A stretch of DNA of 56,357 bases from an uncultured Dorea sp. (GTDB taxonomy: Bacteria; Bacillota; Clostridia; Lachnospirales; Lachnospiraceae), in NCBI GenBank assembly GCA_910587575.1, contig CAJULU010000027.1, positions 1-56,357 on the forward strand, given 5' to 3'. Positions 8,819-15,550 of the stretch are shown piece by piece. The number at the start of each line of letters is the position of its first letter. Positions within the stretch are counted from its first letter, which is position 1. A program made the translations under genes and the position numbers. The notes beneath the pieces are model-generated. The model saw only the letters and a list, made by a program, of their open reading frames with translations, was not told the origin of the DNA and made no database searches.

Positions 8819-9301
8819 ATGAGACGATCTGTGCAGGAGTTGTTTGAAGAATATCAGAACAATCTTTATGCGGCTGCGTTTAATGTGTGCAGGAATGCGG
8901 AGGATGCAAAGGATGTAGTTCAGGATACCTTCATTCAATATTATTCATTCAAAAAAGAATTTGACAGTGAACAGCATTTGCGCGCATGGCTTATGCGGGT
9001 GGCGATTAATAAGGCAAAGAATGTGAACCGCACCTTCTGGCGCAGGAATAAGCGCTCTCTGGAGGATTATATGGAGACGCTGGTATTTGAGACTCCACAG
9101 TCGGAGGAGCTGTTCGAGACGGTCATGGGGCTTCCGGAAAAGTACCGCATTGTGATTCATTTGTTTTATTATGAGGATTACTCGGTACATGAAATCGGGG
9201 ATATTTTGAAAATATCGGATAGTAATGTGAAAGTAAGGCTGTCGCGGGGGCGTTCACTGCTCAAAGAGAGATTACAGGAGGAATGGGACGATGACGAATA
9301 A
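8819..9301 (+). CDS. ECF-type RNA polymerase sigma factor
   Basis: At 160 residues this is a normal-length extracytoplasmic-function sigma factor. Region 2 spans ~5-75 with AFNVCRNAEDAKDVVQDTF and HLRAWLMRVAINKAKN; region 4 spans ~100-155 with GLPEKYRIVIHLFYYEDYSVHEIG and the helix-turn-helix ISDSNVKVRLSRGRSLLKERL. ATG at 8819 with AAAGGAG upstream. The stop overlaps the next gene's start by 11 bp, the usual arrangement for a sigma factor and its membrane-bound antagonist. The stimulus is not evident. Confidence 0.92.
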   Translation: MRRSVQELFEEYQNNLYAAAFNVCRNAEDAKDVVQDTFIQYYSFKKEFDSEQHLRAWLMRVAINKAKNVNRTFWRRNKRSLEDYMETLVFETPQSEELFETVMGLPEKYRIVIHLFYYEDYSVHEIGDILKISDSNVKVRLSRGRSLLKERLQEEWDDDE

Positions 9302-9878
9302 GGAAAAATATAAACAGGCGTTTTTGGCGCTGCATCCCTCCGGTGATATTTCTATGGAGGTGGAAAGGATGGCTATGATGAGCAGAAAAGCGAAATTAAG
9401 GGCAGCGGCGGCAGCTGTGACGGCCTGCCTGCTGGTGGCTGTCGGAGGCGGCATGGCATATGCGGCGGATGTCGGCGGGATCCAGAGGACGGTTCAGTTG
9501 TGGATAAACGGAGAGATGACGAATGCGGAGATTTCCTTTGACGGGGAAGGAAACTATGTGCTTTCTTACCTGAGGGAGGATGGTTCCGTGGGAGAGCGCG
9601 GGGGCGGCGGAGTCGCATATGATAAGGATGGCGAGCGTCCGTTGACGGAGAGTGAACTTCTGGAGGAATTAAACAGCCCGGAAGTGGTTTATGAGGACGA
9701 CGGGACAGTCTGGGTGTACTATTATGACCAGAAGATTGAGATTACGGACCGGTTTGAGGACGGGGTGTGTTATGTGGAAATCTCCGAGAATGGGGAACCG
9801 CTGTATATGACGGTGAAATACCAGGATGGATATGGTATCAGTCCCCATAAGTATCTGAGTCCGGAGTCTTTCAACTAA
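9291..9878 (+). CDS. Single-pass membrane protein, likely anti-sigma partner
   Basis: The 195-residue protein has a short cytoplasmic N-terminus (~40 residues), one transmembrane helix (~residues 38-58, alanine/valine rich) and an acidic extracytoplasmic domain of ~135 residues with no recognised family. The arrangement, and the 11-bp overlap with the ECF sigma gene, suggests it holds the sigma factor at the membrane. No zinc-binding ZAS motif (HxxxCxxC) is seen in the N-terminus, so it would be a non-canonical anti-sigma factor. A weak hairpin (TTGCCA/TGGCAA arms, 9880-9913) follows the stop. Confidence 0.6.
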   Translation: MTNKEKYKQAFLALHPSGDISMEVERMAMMSRKAKLRAAAAAVTACLLVAVGGGMAYAADVGGIQRTVQLWINGEMTNAEISFDGEGNYVLSYLREDGSVGERGGGGVAYDKDGERPLTESELLEELNSPEVVYEDDGTVWVYYYDQKIEITDRFEDGVCYVEISENGEPLYMTVKYQDGYGISPHKYLSPESFN

Positions 9879-9930
9879 TTTGCCATGTTCTGCGAGGGGC
9901 AGTCCCTTGGCAATGTATCGGGTTCTGTGG

Positions 9931-9959
9931 TTGACGAAAAACGGAATAGTCCGTATAAT
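9931..9959 (+). promoter_or_regulatory. Sigma-A promoter of the RNA repair pair
   Basis: TTGACG (9931-9936), a 17-bp spacer and TATAAT (9954-9959) make a near-consensus promoter 63 bp before the ligase start. It indicates that the ligase and HD-kinase genes form their own transcription unit. Confidence 0.75.
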
Positions 9960-10021
9960 TTTATCATAGCTGCATGAAAGAGCCGGAAGGCAGAGGGGTG
10001 AAAGTACAGAGGAGGGCTATG

Positions 10022-10864
10022 ATGGAACAGATTTATAAATATCCAAGGACGAGACACCTGGAGGGTTCCCGCAAGCAGTTGGGGGATGAAGATCTGAAAT
10101 GCGTAAAGTACCGGGAAATACAGGGAAAATACATGGTCCTGGAAGAGAAGGTGGACGGCGCAAACTGCGGGATCAGTTTCGGCAAAGATGGGAAGATGTT
10201 CCTGCAGAGCCGGGGTCATTTTCTGAACGGCGGGTATGGAGAGCGGCAGTTTGATCTGTTCAAGCTCTGGGCAGGCTGCTATGAAGACCGGCTGCGGGAA
10301 CTGCTCACAGACCGGTATGTGATGTACGGAGAATGGCTGTATGCAAAACATACCGTATTTTATGACCGGCTGCCCCATTATTTTATGGAGTTTGATATCT
10401 TTGATAAGAAAGAAGGGCGGTTCTTTTCCACCCGCAGGCGCAGGGAATTTCTGGAGAACGCTTCTTTCATCCGGTCTGTCCGTGTGCTGGCAGAAGGCGT
10501 GTGCGAAACGCTGGGCGGGATTGAATCGTGGATAGGGCCAAGTCTCTTTATTTCTGAAGAACCGGAGAAAAGCCTGGAGATCCAATGTGAGAAAGGCGGA
10601 GCGGACTTTGAAACAGCCCTTGGGCAGACGGATCTGACAGGTATAATGGAAGGGATTTATATCAAGGTGGAAGACGGAGATTATGTTACGGACCGTCTGA
10701 AATTCGTAAGAAGATCTTTCCTTAACACGATTCTGGATTCCGAGAGCCACTGGGTCAACCGGCCGGTTGTGGCCAATTGCCTTGCGGAAGGTGTGGATCT
10801 GTTTGCCATACAGGAGGGAGGGAAAGCCGATGGCGGGGAACATTCTGGAAGGAATCCGCAGTAA
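10022..10864 (+). CDS. Rnl2-like RNA ligase
   Basis: This nucleotidyltransferase-fold ligase would seal RNA 3'-OH/5'-phosphate breaks using ATP. Motif I is EEKVDGANCG with the AMP-accepting lysine at about residue 43; motif IV is MEGIYIKVE and motif V is LKFVRRSF. A motif IIIa-like stretch is HYFMEFDIFDK. The ATG at 10022 is chosen because AGGAGGG sits six bases upstream; an ATG at 9974 in the same frame lacks a ribosome site. It overlaps the next gene by 35 bp, which argues for coupled translation with an end-healing enzyme. Together they make a two-gene RNA repair cassette. The ligase family is clear; the natural substrate (tRNA or other cleaved RNA) is inferred. Confidence 0.88.
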   Translation: MEQIYKYPRTRHLEGSRKQLGDEDLKCVKYREIQGKYMVLEEKVDGANCGISFGKDGKMFLQSRGHFLNGGYGERQFDLFKLWAGCYEDRLRELLTDRYVMYGEWLYAKHTVFYDRLPHYFMEFDIFDKKEGRFFSTRRRREFLENASFIRSVRVLAEGVCETLGGIESWIGPSLFISEEPEKSLEIQCEKGGADFETALGQTDLTGIMEGIYIKVEDGDYVTDRLKFVRRSFLNTILDSESHWVNRPVVANCLAEGVDLFAIQEGGKADGGEHSGRNPQ

Positions 10865-11957
10865 TGGTTTTTCCATGGAATGGCTTGCGGGATACTGTCC
10901 GGCATTATCGGCGCTGAGAGAGGTTCCCCAGAACCCGGAGTATCATGGAGAAGGGGATGTATATCGTCATACGGAAATGGTATGCAAAAAGCTGGTGGAG
11001 CTGCCTGAGTGGAAGAAGCTTGAGAAGGAAGAACAGGAACTTTTATTTTTAGCTGCGGCATTCCACGATATCGGCAAAGGGGTCTGCACGAAGCAGGAGG
11101 ACGGGAAGTGGATTTCTCCGAAGCATACCATGATCGGGGAAAAAGAATTCCGCAGGATGGCTTACCGGGAGGCGCAGCGGTTTGGGCTGAGCTTTGAACA
11201 GAGGGAGAAGGTGGCCGGTCTGATCCGGTATCATGGGCTGCCCGTGTGGTTCTTTACAAAGAAGCGTATGGAATATGACCTGCTGAAAGCGGCACAGAGC
11301 ATTCCGCTCAGGCTTTTATATCTGCTGTCCAAGGCCGATGTGCAGGGGCGGATGGTAAATGTGCAGGGGCAGATGGAAGAGCATGTGGAACTATTTGCGG
11401 ATTATGCCAGGGAAACCGGTGTGTGGGAGGCTCCCTATGCATTTGCAGACGCCTTTACCAGATACCAGTATTTTCATAAGGAAGGCCTGTGGCAGGGAGC
11501 ACAGTTGTATAATGATACAGAATTTGACGTGGTACTGATGGCGGGCCTGCCGCTGTCCGGGAAAGACAGCTGGATTGAGAAGAATGGAGGGGGAAGGCCT
11601 GTGATTTCCCTGGATGAGATCCGTGAACAGATGGGTGTGCTGCCGGGGAAAGGGTCCGGACGGGTGGTTCAGACTGCAACGGAACAGGCCAGAGAGTTTC
11701 TGCGCAGAAAGGAACCCTTCATCTGGAATGCGACGAATATCGTCCGGGAAACCAGGCAGAAGCTGGTGAGCCTGTTTGCCGGGTATGGCGCCCGGGTGCA
11801 GATTCTGTATCTGGAAGTGCCTTACCGGGAACTGCTTGCAAGGAATCAGAAGAGAGAGCGTTATATCCCGGGGAATGTTCTGGAGGAAATGATCCGGAAG
11901 CTGGAGATTCCGGCGTCCTGGGAGGCGTATGAGGTAAAGACAGAGACGGTTTCCTGA
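10830..11957 (+). CDS. HD phosphohydrolase fused to polynucleotide-kinase-type P-loop domain
   Basis: The N-terminal half (~1-200) is an HD-superfamily domain with likely metal ligands H47, H79-D80, H99 and D170, able in principle to remove 2',3'-cyclic or 3' phosphates. The C-terminal part (~232-376) is a P-loop kinase of the T4 PNK-like/AAA_33 group with GLPLSGKDS (lysine ~245) and SLDEIREQMG, able to phosphorylate 5'-OH ends. The third P-loop position is Asp where Ser/Thr is usual. The ATG at 10830 follows AGGAGGGAGG within the ligase gene. A healing enzyme beside a ligase is the logic of phage T4 Pnkp/Rnl repair and of bacterial RNA repair operons. The phosphatase role of the HD domain is inferred. 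Confidence 0.85.
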   Translation: MAGNILEGIRSNGFSMEWLAGYCPALSALREVPQNPEYHGEGDVYRHTEMVCKKLVELPEWKKLEKEEQELLFLAAAFHDIGKGVCTKQEDGKWISPKHTMIGEKEFRRMAYREAQRFGLSFEQREKVAGLIRYHGLPVWFFTKKRMEYDLLKAAQSIPLRLLYLLSKADVQGRMVNVQGQMEEHVELFADYARETGVWEAPYAFADAFTRYQYFHKEGLWQGAQLYNDTEFDVVLMAGLPLSGKDSWIEKNGGGRPVISLDEIREQMGVLPGKGSGRVVQTATEQAREFLRRKEPFIWNATNIVRETRQKLVSLFAGYGARVQILYLEVPYRELLARNQKRERYIPGNVLEEMIRKLEIPASWEAYEVKTETVS

Positions 11958-11994
11958 GGGCAAAACCGATTTAAAAAATTCAATGGAGAGAGGT

Positions 11995-12050
11995 ATGGTG
12001 AAAACAATGAAAAAGGAGCGTTTTATATGAAAGAAAAAATCGCAGAGTAG
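11995..12050 (+). other. Two overlapping mini-ORFs before the hairpin
   Basis: An 11-codon ORF (11995-12030, MVKTMKKERFI) overlaps by its stop an 7-codon ORF (12027-12050, MKEKIAE). The second has AAGGAG eight bases upstream and its stop lies inside the hairpin stem at 12036-12066. They could be leader peptides, decay remnants or chance. Confidence 0.2.
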
Positions 12051-12066
12051 GATACTCTGCGATTTT
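12036..12066. terminator. Perfect palindromic hairpin, terminator in both directions; contains the left inversion repeat
   Basis: A 14-bp perfect stem, AAAATCGCAGAGTA against TACTCTGCGATTTT, closes a GGA loop. On the plus strand TTTTCTTCTC follows; on the minus strand TTTTTTC follows. It would end the RNA repair transcript from the left and also stop any transcript started by the leftward promoter at 12086-12114. The right half of the palindrome (12045-12062) is the left arm of an inverted repeat with 12260-12277. Confidence 0.7.
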
Positions 12067-12277
12067 CTTCTCAAACAGCATAACCATTATAACCATCCAG
12101 ACAGTATAAATCAATACTTATTTCGTTTTTGTAAAAAATTGGTGCAATATCACGAAAAAAACTTCAAAATAATATCAGTTAATTTCGGAATATCTATTAA
12201 ATAATCTATGTTTATCCGGTATGTTCTACCAATTGTCCGTTAAAACAACCTGCAGATTTTCGCAGAGTATCCTACTC
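12045..12277. repeat. Putative invertible promoter segment with 18-bp inverted repeats
   Basis: GAGTAGGATACTCTGCGA (12045-12062) is repeated as its exact reverse complement at 12260-12277. With two mismatches the match extends five bases outward. The arms enclose 197 bp of AT-rich, non-coding DNA directly upstream of the capsule operon. Each arm lies in a larger near-palindrome, CGCAGAG-TAGGATA-CTCTGCG on the left and CGCAGAG-TATCCTA-CTCCACG on the right; two arms around a 7-bp spacer is the shape of a tyrosine-recombinase crossover site. The only strong promoter in the segment faces left, away from the operon. This fits an invertible promoter caught in its OFF orientation. No recombinase gene is in the window, so one would have to act from elsewhere. 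Confidence 0.65.
12086..12114 (-). promoter_or_regulatory. Leftward promoter inside the invertible segment
   Basis: On the minus strand: TTGATT (12114-12109), 17 bp, TATAAT (12091-12086), with an expected start near 12079. The transcript would meet the hairpin at 12066-12036 almost at once. If the segment inverted about its centre (12161), the promoter would lie at 12208-12236 on the plus strand, starting RNA near 12243, ~54 nt before the first operon gene. No comparable plus-strand promoter was found in the present orientation. Confidence 0.6.
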
Positions 12278-12296
12278 CACGAAAGAAGGGATCGCA

Positions 12297-12797
12297 ATCT
12301 GGTACTTATTGTCCTGCCGAAAGCAGGAAGAACAGAAAATCATGACAAAATATAAAGAAAAACTGCCCAAAAGTGCGGCTGGCGATATTTTTATTCTGAC
12401 ATTCGACCGGATGCGGCGATATGAAGGAACCTGGCATCTGGAACGGCAGCTGATGTTTCCCGGTTATGTATTTCTCGAAAGTGAGGACAGGGAAGTCCTT
12501 TCAGAAAAACTGGAAAGCTGCGGCCTTACTTTCAGGGGGAGGCAGTCCCTGTTCCAGGTAGGGCGTAAGGAAGAAGAATTTCTGAAGCGGCTGTGCGGCG
12601 CCGCACATCATCTGGCAATGTCCAGAGGGGTTCTGCACCAGGGAAGCCCCCGCATTACCGAGGGGCCGCTGATGGGCATGGAGAAACGTATCAGCAGGAT
12701 TGACCGGCACAAGAGGCTTGCAAGGGTAGAAATGATGATAAGGCCGGATAATCACTACATCCAGGCAGGACTGGAAATCACGGAGAAAATTATATAG
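12297..12797 (+). CDS. NusG/LoaP-family elongation factor paralog, apparent non-canonical ATC start
   Basis: The frame encodes an NGN domain (WYLLSCRKQEEQK at the start, FPGYVFLE in the core) and a C-terminal KOW-like domain (ITEGPLMGMEKRISRIDRHKRLARVEM), the layout of NusG paralogs that bind RNA polymerase and prevent termination in long operons. The family begins M-W-Y; here the codon before TGG TAC is ATC at 12297, with AGAAGGG exactly six bases upstream. No ATG, GTG or TTG exists in frame between a stop at 12198 and a TTG at 12309, and that TTG has no ribosome site and would remove the first beta strand. So the gene either uses ATC, has lost its start codon, or starts at TTG 12309 as a shortened protein. 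It is the first gene of the capsule operon and has a second paralog downstream. Confidence 0.7.
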   Translation: MWYLLSCRKQEEQKIMTKYKEKLPKSAAGDIFILTFDRMRRYEGTWHLERQLMFPGYVFLESEDREVLSEKLESCGLTFRGRQSLFQVGRKEEEFLKRLCGAAHHLAMSRGVLHQGSPRITEGPLMGMEKRISRIDRHKRLARVEMMIRPDNHYIQAGLEITEKII

Positions 12798-12907
12798 CAG
12801 GCGATATAATTTGACAGGATATCAGGAATGGCTCCTGAAGCATTGGCACTTGAGTTCATTCATGACAGACATATGGAAAATAACTGTGGCTGTGCGTTCG
12901 TGTGCAG

Positions 12908-12932
12908 GTATGGATGGCAAAGCCATGCATAC
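12908..12932 (+). promoter_or_regulatory. RNA hairpin before loaP, candidate regulator binding site
   Basis: GTATGGATGGC and GCCATGCATAC pair with one G-G mismatch around an AAA loop. It lies in the otherwise empty 183-bp gap between the two NusG-like genes. LoaP-type proteins bind leader RNA hairpins, so this is a reasonable but unproven target. There is no T-run, so it is not a terminator. Confidence 0.3.
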
Positions 12933-12980
12933 AGAGGAGAACAGAACAACAGGGCAAGGTGATAAGACAGGGGTGTGCAG

Positions 12981-13517
12981 ATGTGGTATGTAATGCAGGT
13001 AATCTCAGGACAGGAAGAACGGACTGCCTTACTGGCGGAAAAGATGATCCCGCAGGAAATTCTGGAAAACAGTTTCGTGCCCGTTCGCAGACTCAGAAAA
13101 AAGTTCCATGGAGCATGGCACGAGGTAAGGGAGAAATTATTTCCCGGTTATGTATTCCTGATCTCAGGACAGCCCCGGTTATTATATGAAGAATTAAAAA
13201 ATATCCCGGTAATGACGAAGGTACTTGGAAGAAGCAGGGAATATTTTACGCCGTTACCGGCAGAGGACGTGCGGATGCTGGAAAAACTGCAGAATGGGAC
13301 ATGCGCCGGAGGGTGCGGGAATCTGGAAGTGGACATTTCCAGGATTGCGGTAGAGGAAGGCCATGAGATCCGCATCCTGTCGGGTCCGCTAAAGAATCTG
13401 GAAGGGCAGGTGAAGAAAGTGAATCTGCACAAGAGGATTGCGGCGGTGGAGATTGAATTTATGGGGAACAGGACCCTGGTGCATCTGGGAGTCGAGATGG
13501 TGGAGAGAATGGAGTAA
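12981..13517 (+). CDS. loaP: Transcription antiterminator LoaP
   Basis: This is a NusG paralog of 178 residues: NGN domain MWYVMQVISGQEE at the start, EKLFPGYVFLIS in the centre, and a C-terminal KOW motif IRILSGPLKNLEGQVKKVNLHKRIAAVEI. LoaP proteins in Firmicutes relieve termination across long polysaccharide and antibiotic operons, which matches this position at the head of a ~21-kb capsule operon. The ATG at 12981 is preferred to a GTG at 12975 because homologs begin M-W-Y and ACAGGGG lies seven bases upstream. The aminotransferase gene starts 42 bp downstream with no terminator between. Confidence 0.85.
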   Translation: MWYVMQVISGQEERTALLAEKMIPQEILENSFVPVRRLRKKFHGAWHEVREKLFPGYVFLISGQPRLLYEELKNIPVMTKVLGRSREYFTPLPAEDVRMLEKLQNGTCAGGCGNLEVDISRIAVEEGHEIRILSGPLKNLEGQVKKVNLHKRIAAVEIEFMGNRTLVHLGVEMVERME

Positions 13518-13559
13518 ATCTCCGGATTCCTGATTTTGAAATAGAGAGAGTTGAGTTCA

Positions 13560-14903
13560 ATGGACAGAGAAAAGCAGACCTGTGTGACGGATCCACGTTT
13601 TAAGGGGATTACCCCCTTTGAGAAAAAGGTATGGCTGTCATCCCCTACCATGCATGGAGAGGAACTTCAGTATGCAGCCAGAGCAATTGAAACAAACTGG
13701 GTGTCCACGGTGGGAGAAAATATCGACAGGCTGGAAAAGATGGCGGCAGAGTACCTGGGAATGGAGTATGCGGTGGCATTATCCTGCGGGACCGCCGCCC
13801 TGCATATGTGTATGAAGTTAGCGGCAGAGCGGATCAGTCCCGGGGGCAGGCCGGGAAACAGTCTGGCAGGCCAGCGGGTGTTCTGCAGCGACATGACATT
13901 TGACGCCTCGGTAAACCCCATTGTCTACGAAGGCGGTGAACCCGTCTTTATCGATACGGAAACGGATACCTGGAATATGGATCCGGTAAGCCTCGAGAAG
14001 GCGTTCCGGATGTACCCGGACGTGAAGATGGTGGTACTGGCACATCTCTATGGAGTGCCTGCAAAGATGGACGGGATTGTAAGGATCTGCCGGAAGCATG
14101 GGGCGGTGCTTGTGGAGGATGCGGCGGAAGCGCTGGGCGCAAGTTACAGATCCGTGACAGGAGATGCGGGAGAGGCAGGCCGGGATAAGAGGTGCGGAGC
14201 CTTCGGTGATTTTGCGGCAGTCTCATTTAACGGAAATAAGATTGTCACAGGAAGTTCCGGCGGAATGTTTGTGACCAACAGTAAGGAAGATGCCGGGAAA
14301 GTCAGAAAGTGGAGTACCCAGAGCCGGGAGGCCGCACCCTGGTATCAGCATGAGGAACTGGGCTATAACTACCGGATGAGCAACGTGATTGCGGGAGTGG
14401 CCCGGGGAAATATGCTGCATATTGAAGAGCATATTGAAGGAAAGAAGAGGATATATGAGAGGTACAGGGACGGACTGAAAGATCTGCCGGTTCATGTGAA
14501 TCCGTATTCCACAGGGGTGATGACTCCCAATTACTGGCTGAGCTGCCTGCTGATTGATGAGGAAGCAATGAGTCCGCAGGTGCGTGGGGACAGGGAATAC
14601 CTGTATCAGTCTGAGCCGGGGAAATCCTGCCCCCAGGAGATACTGGACTGTCTGGCTGCTTTCAATGCGGAAGGAAGGCCGCTGTGGAAACCTATGCATC
14701 TGCAGCCTCTGTACAGGCAGAATAAGTTTGTGGTGAGAGACGGCAACGGTAGGGTGGGGAGTAATGCTTATCTGGAAGGGAAAGCTGCAGATGCAGGGGC
14801 GGATCTGTTCAGACGAGGATTGTGCCTGCCTTCGGATAACAAGATGAGCGCCGGAGAACAGGACAAGGTGATTGAGATTGTGAGAAGGTGTTTTGAGGGA
14901 TGA
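13560..14903 (+). CDS. DegT-family aminotransferase, EpsN/PglE-like
   Basis: A PLP enzyme of 447 residues predicted to aminate a UDP-4-keto sugar. Marks: CGTAALHMCMK, VLAHLYGVPAKMD, VEDAAEALGA with the PLP-contacting aspartate, and SFNGNKIVTGSSGG with the Schiff-base lysine. It is longer than EpsN (~390) because of insertions, one after GASYRSVTG and one near PQVRGDREYL. ATG at 13560 is preferred over TTG at 13551, which touches the AGAGAG ribosome site. The next gene, a PglC/EpsL-like sugar transferase, overlaps its stop (ATGA), and this pairing is the usual one for diacetylbacillosamine-type priming sugars. A retaining 4,6-dehydratase and N-acetyltransferase for that route are not seen here. 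Confidence 0.85.
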   Translation: MDREKQTCVTDPRFKGITPFEKKVWLSSPTMHGEELQYAARAIETNWVSTVGENIDRLEKMAAEYLGMEYAVALSCGTAALHMCMKLAAERISPGGRPGNSLAGQRVFCSDMTFDASVNPIVYEGGEPVFIDTETDTWNMDPVSLEKAFRMYPDVKMVVLAHLYGVPAKMDGIVRICRKHGAVLVEDAAEALGASYRSVTGDAGEAGRDKRCGAFGDFAAVSFNGNKIVTGSSGGMFVTNSKEDAGKVRKWSTQSREAAPWYQHEELGYNYRMSNVIAGVARGNMLHIEEHIEGKKRIYERYRDGLKDLPVHVNPYSTGVMTPNYWLSCLLIDEEAMSPQVRGDREYLYQSEPGKSCPQEILDCLAAFNAEGRPLWKPMHLQPLYRQNKFVVRDGNGRVGSNAYLEGKAADAGADLFRRGLCLPSDNKMSAGEQDKVIEIVRRCFEG

Positions 14904-15550
14904 AAAATGGATTGGTTTCGTATCAGAGTATCAAAAGAGTGCTGGATTTTATCATATCCCTGGCGGGAATCATAGTATTGAGTCCTGTGATCGCAGTCCT
15001 TGCAATCTCAGTAAAGATAAAACTTGGTTCTCCGGTAATATTCAGACAGGAAAGAGCAGGATTGCATGGAAAATCATTTCAGTTATATAAATTTCGCTCC
15101 ATGAGTGAAGAAAAAGACAAGAATGGAGAATATTTACCGGACGAAATGCGTCTGACCAGGTTTGGCAAAGCCCTGAGAGCCACATCTGGCGATGAACTGC
15201 CAAGTCTTTTAAATGTCATGAAAGGTGAGATGTCGGTCATCGGTCCAAGGCCTCTTCCGGTCAGATATCTGGATTATTATACAGAAGCAGAAAGGCACAG
15301 GCATGACGTAAGACCAGGAATTACAGGCCTGGCACAGGTAAATGGACGGAATTATGTGTCCTGGGAAGATAAGTTCCAGATGGATCTGGACTATGTCCAT
15401 AGAGTGTCCTTTCTTTTCGATGTAAAGATTTTCTTTAGGACTTTTCAGGTTGTATGGAAGCATGAAGATATAGAGACCGGATCAAAGATTGTTCATAATG
15501 GAATTACATATCAGCCATTAGATATTGAAAGGAAGAAAAACAGGATATGA
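14900..15550 (+). CDS. Initiating undecaprenyl-phosphate sugar transferase (EpsL/PglC-like)
   Basis: A short (216-residue) sugar transferase with one N-terminal membrane hairpin (~13-35) and the catalytic core KFRSMS, TSGDELPSLLNV, SVIGPRPLPV and VRPGITGLAQVNGRN. It would load the first sugar phosphate onto undecaprenyl phosphate and so start repeat-unit synthesis. It overlaps the aminotransferase stop and the next gene by 4 bp. From about here base composition becomes visibly more AT-rich than in the three preceding genes, suggesting that the part of the operon beyond this point is an exchanged cassette. Confidence 0.9.
   Translation: MKNGLVSYQSIKRVLDFIISLAGIIVLSPVIAVLAISVKIKLGSPVIFRQERAGLHGKSFQLYKFRSMSEEKDKNGEYLPDEMRLTRFGKALRATSGDELPSLLNVMKGEMSVIGPRPLPVRYLDYYTEAERHRHDVRPGITGLAQVNGRNYVSWEDKFQMDLDYVHRVSFLFDVKIFFRTFQVVWKHEDIETGSKIVHNGITYQPLDIERKKNRI

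Noticed and set aside
9875..10876. Long minus-strand open frame of 333 codons
   Set aside because: It lies opposite the RNA ligase gene, which has clear motifs, promoter and ribosome site; the minus-strand product resembles no family and has odd composition.
12045..12277. Two copies of a terminator palindrome, rather than inversion repeats
   Set aside because: The second copy is an imperfect hairpin without a T-run, the match is exact only in inverted orientation across loop and one arm, and a promoter is trapped between; inversion explains more, though the simpler reading is not excluded.
12811..12993. Sixty-codon frame between the NusG-like genes
   Set aside because: No ribosome site at its TTG, no family resemblance, overlaps the loaP start; the gap is better read as untranslated leader.
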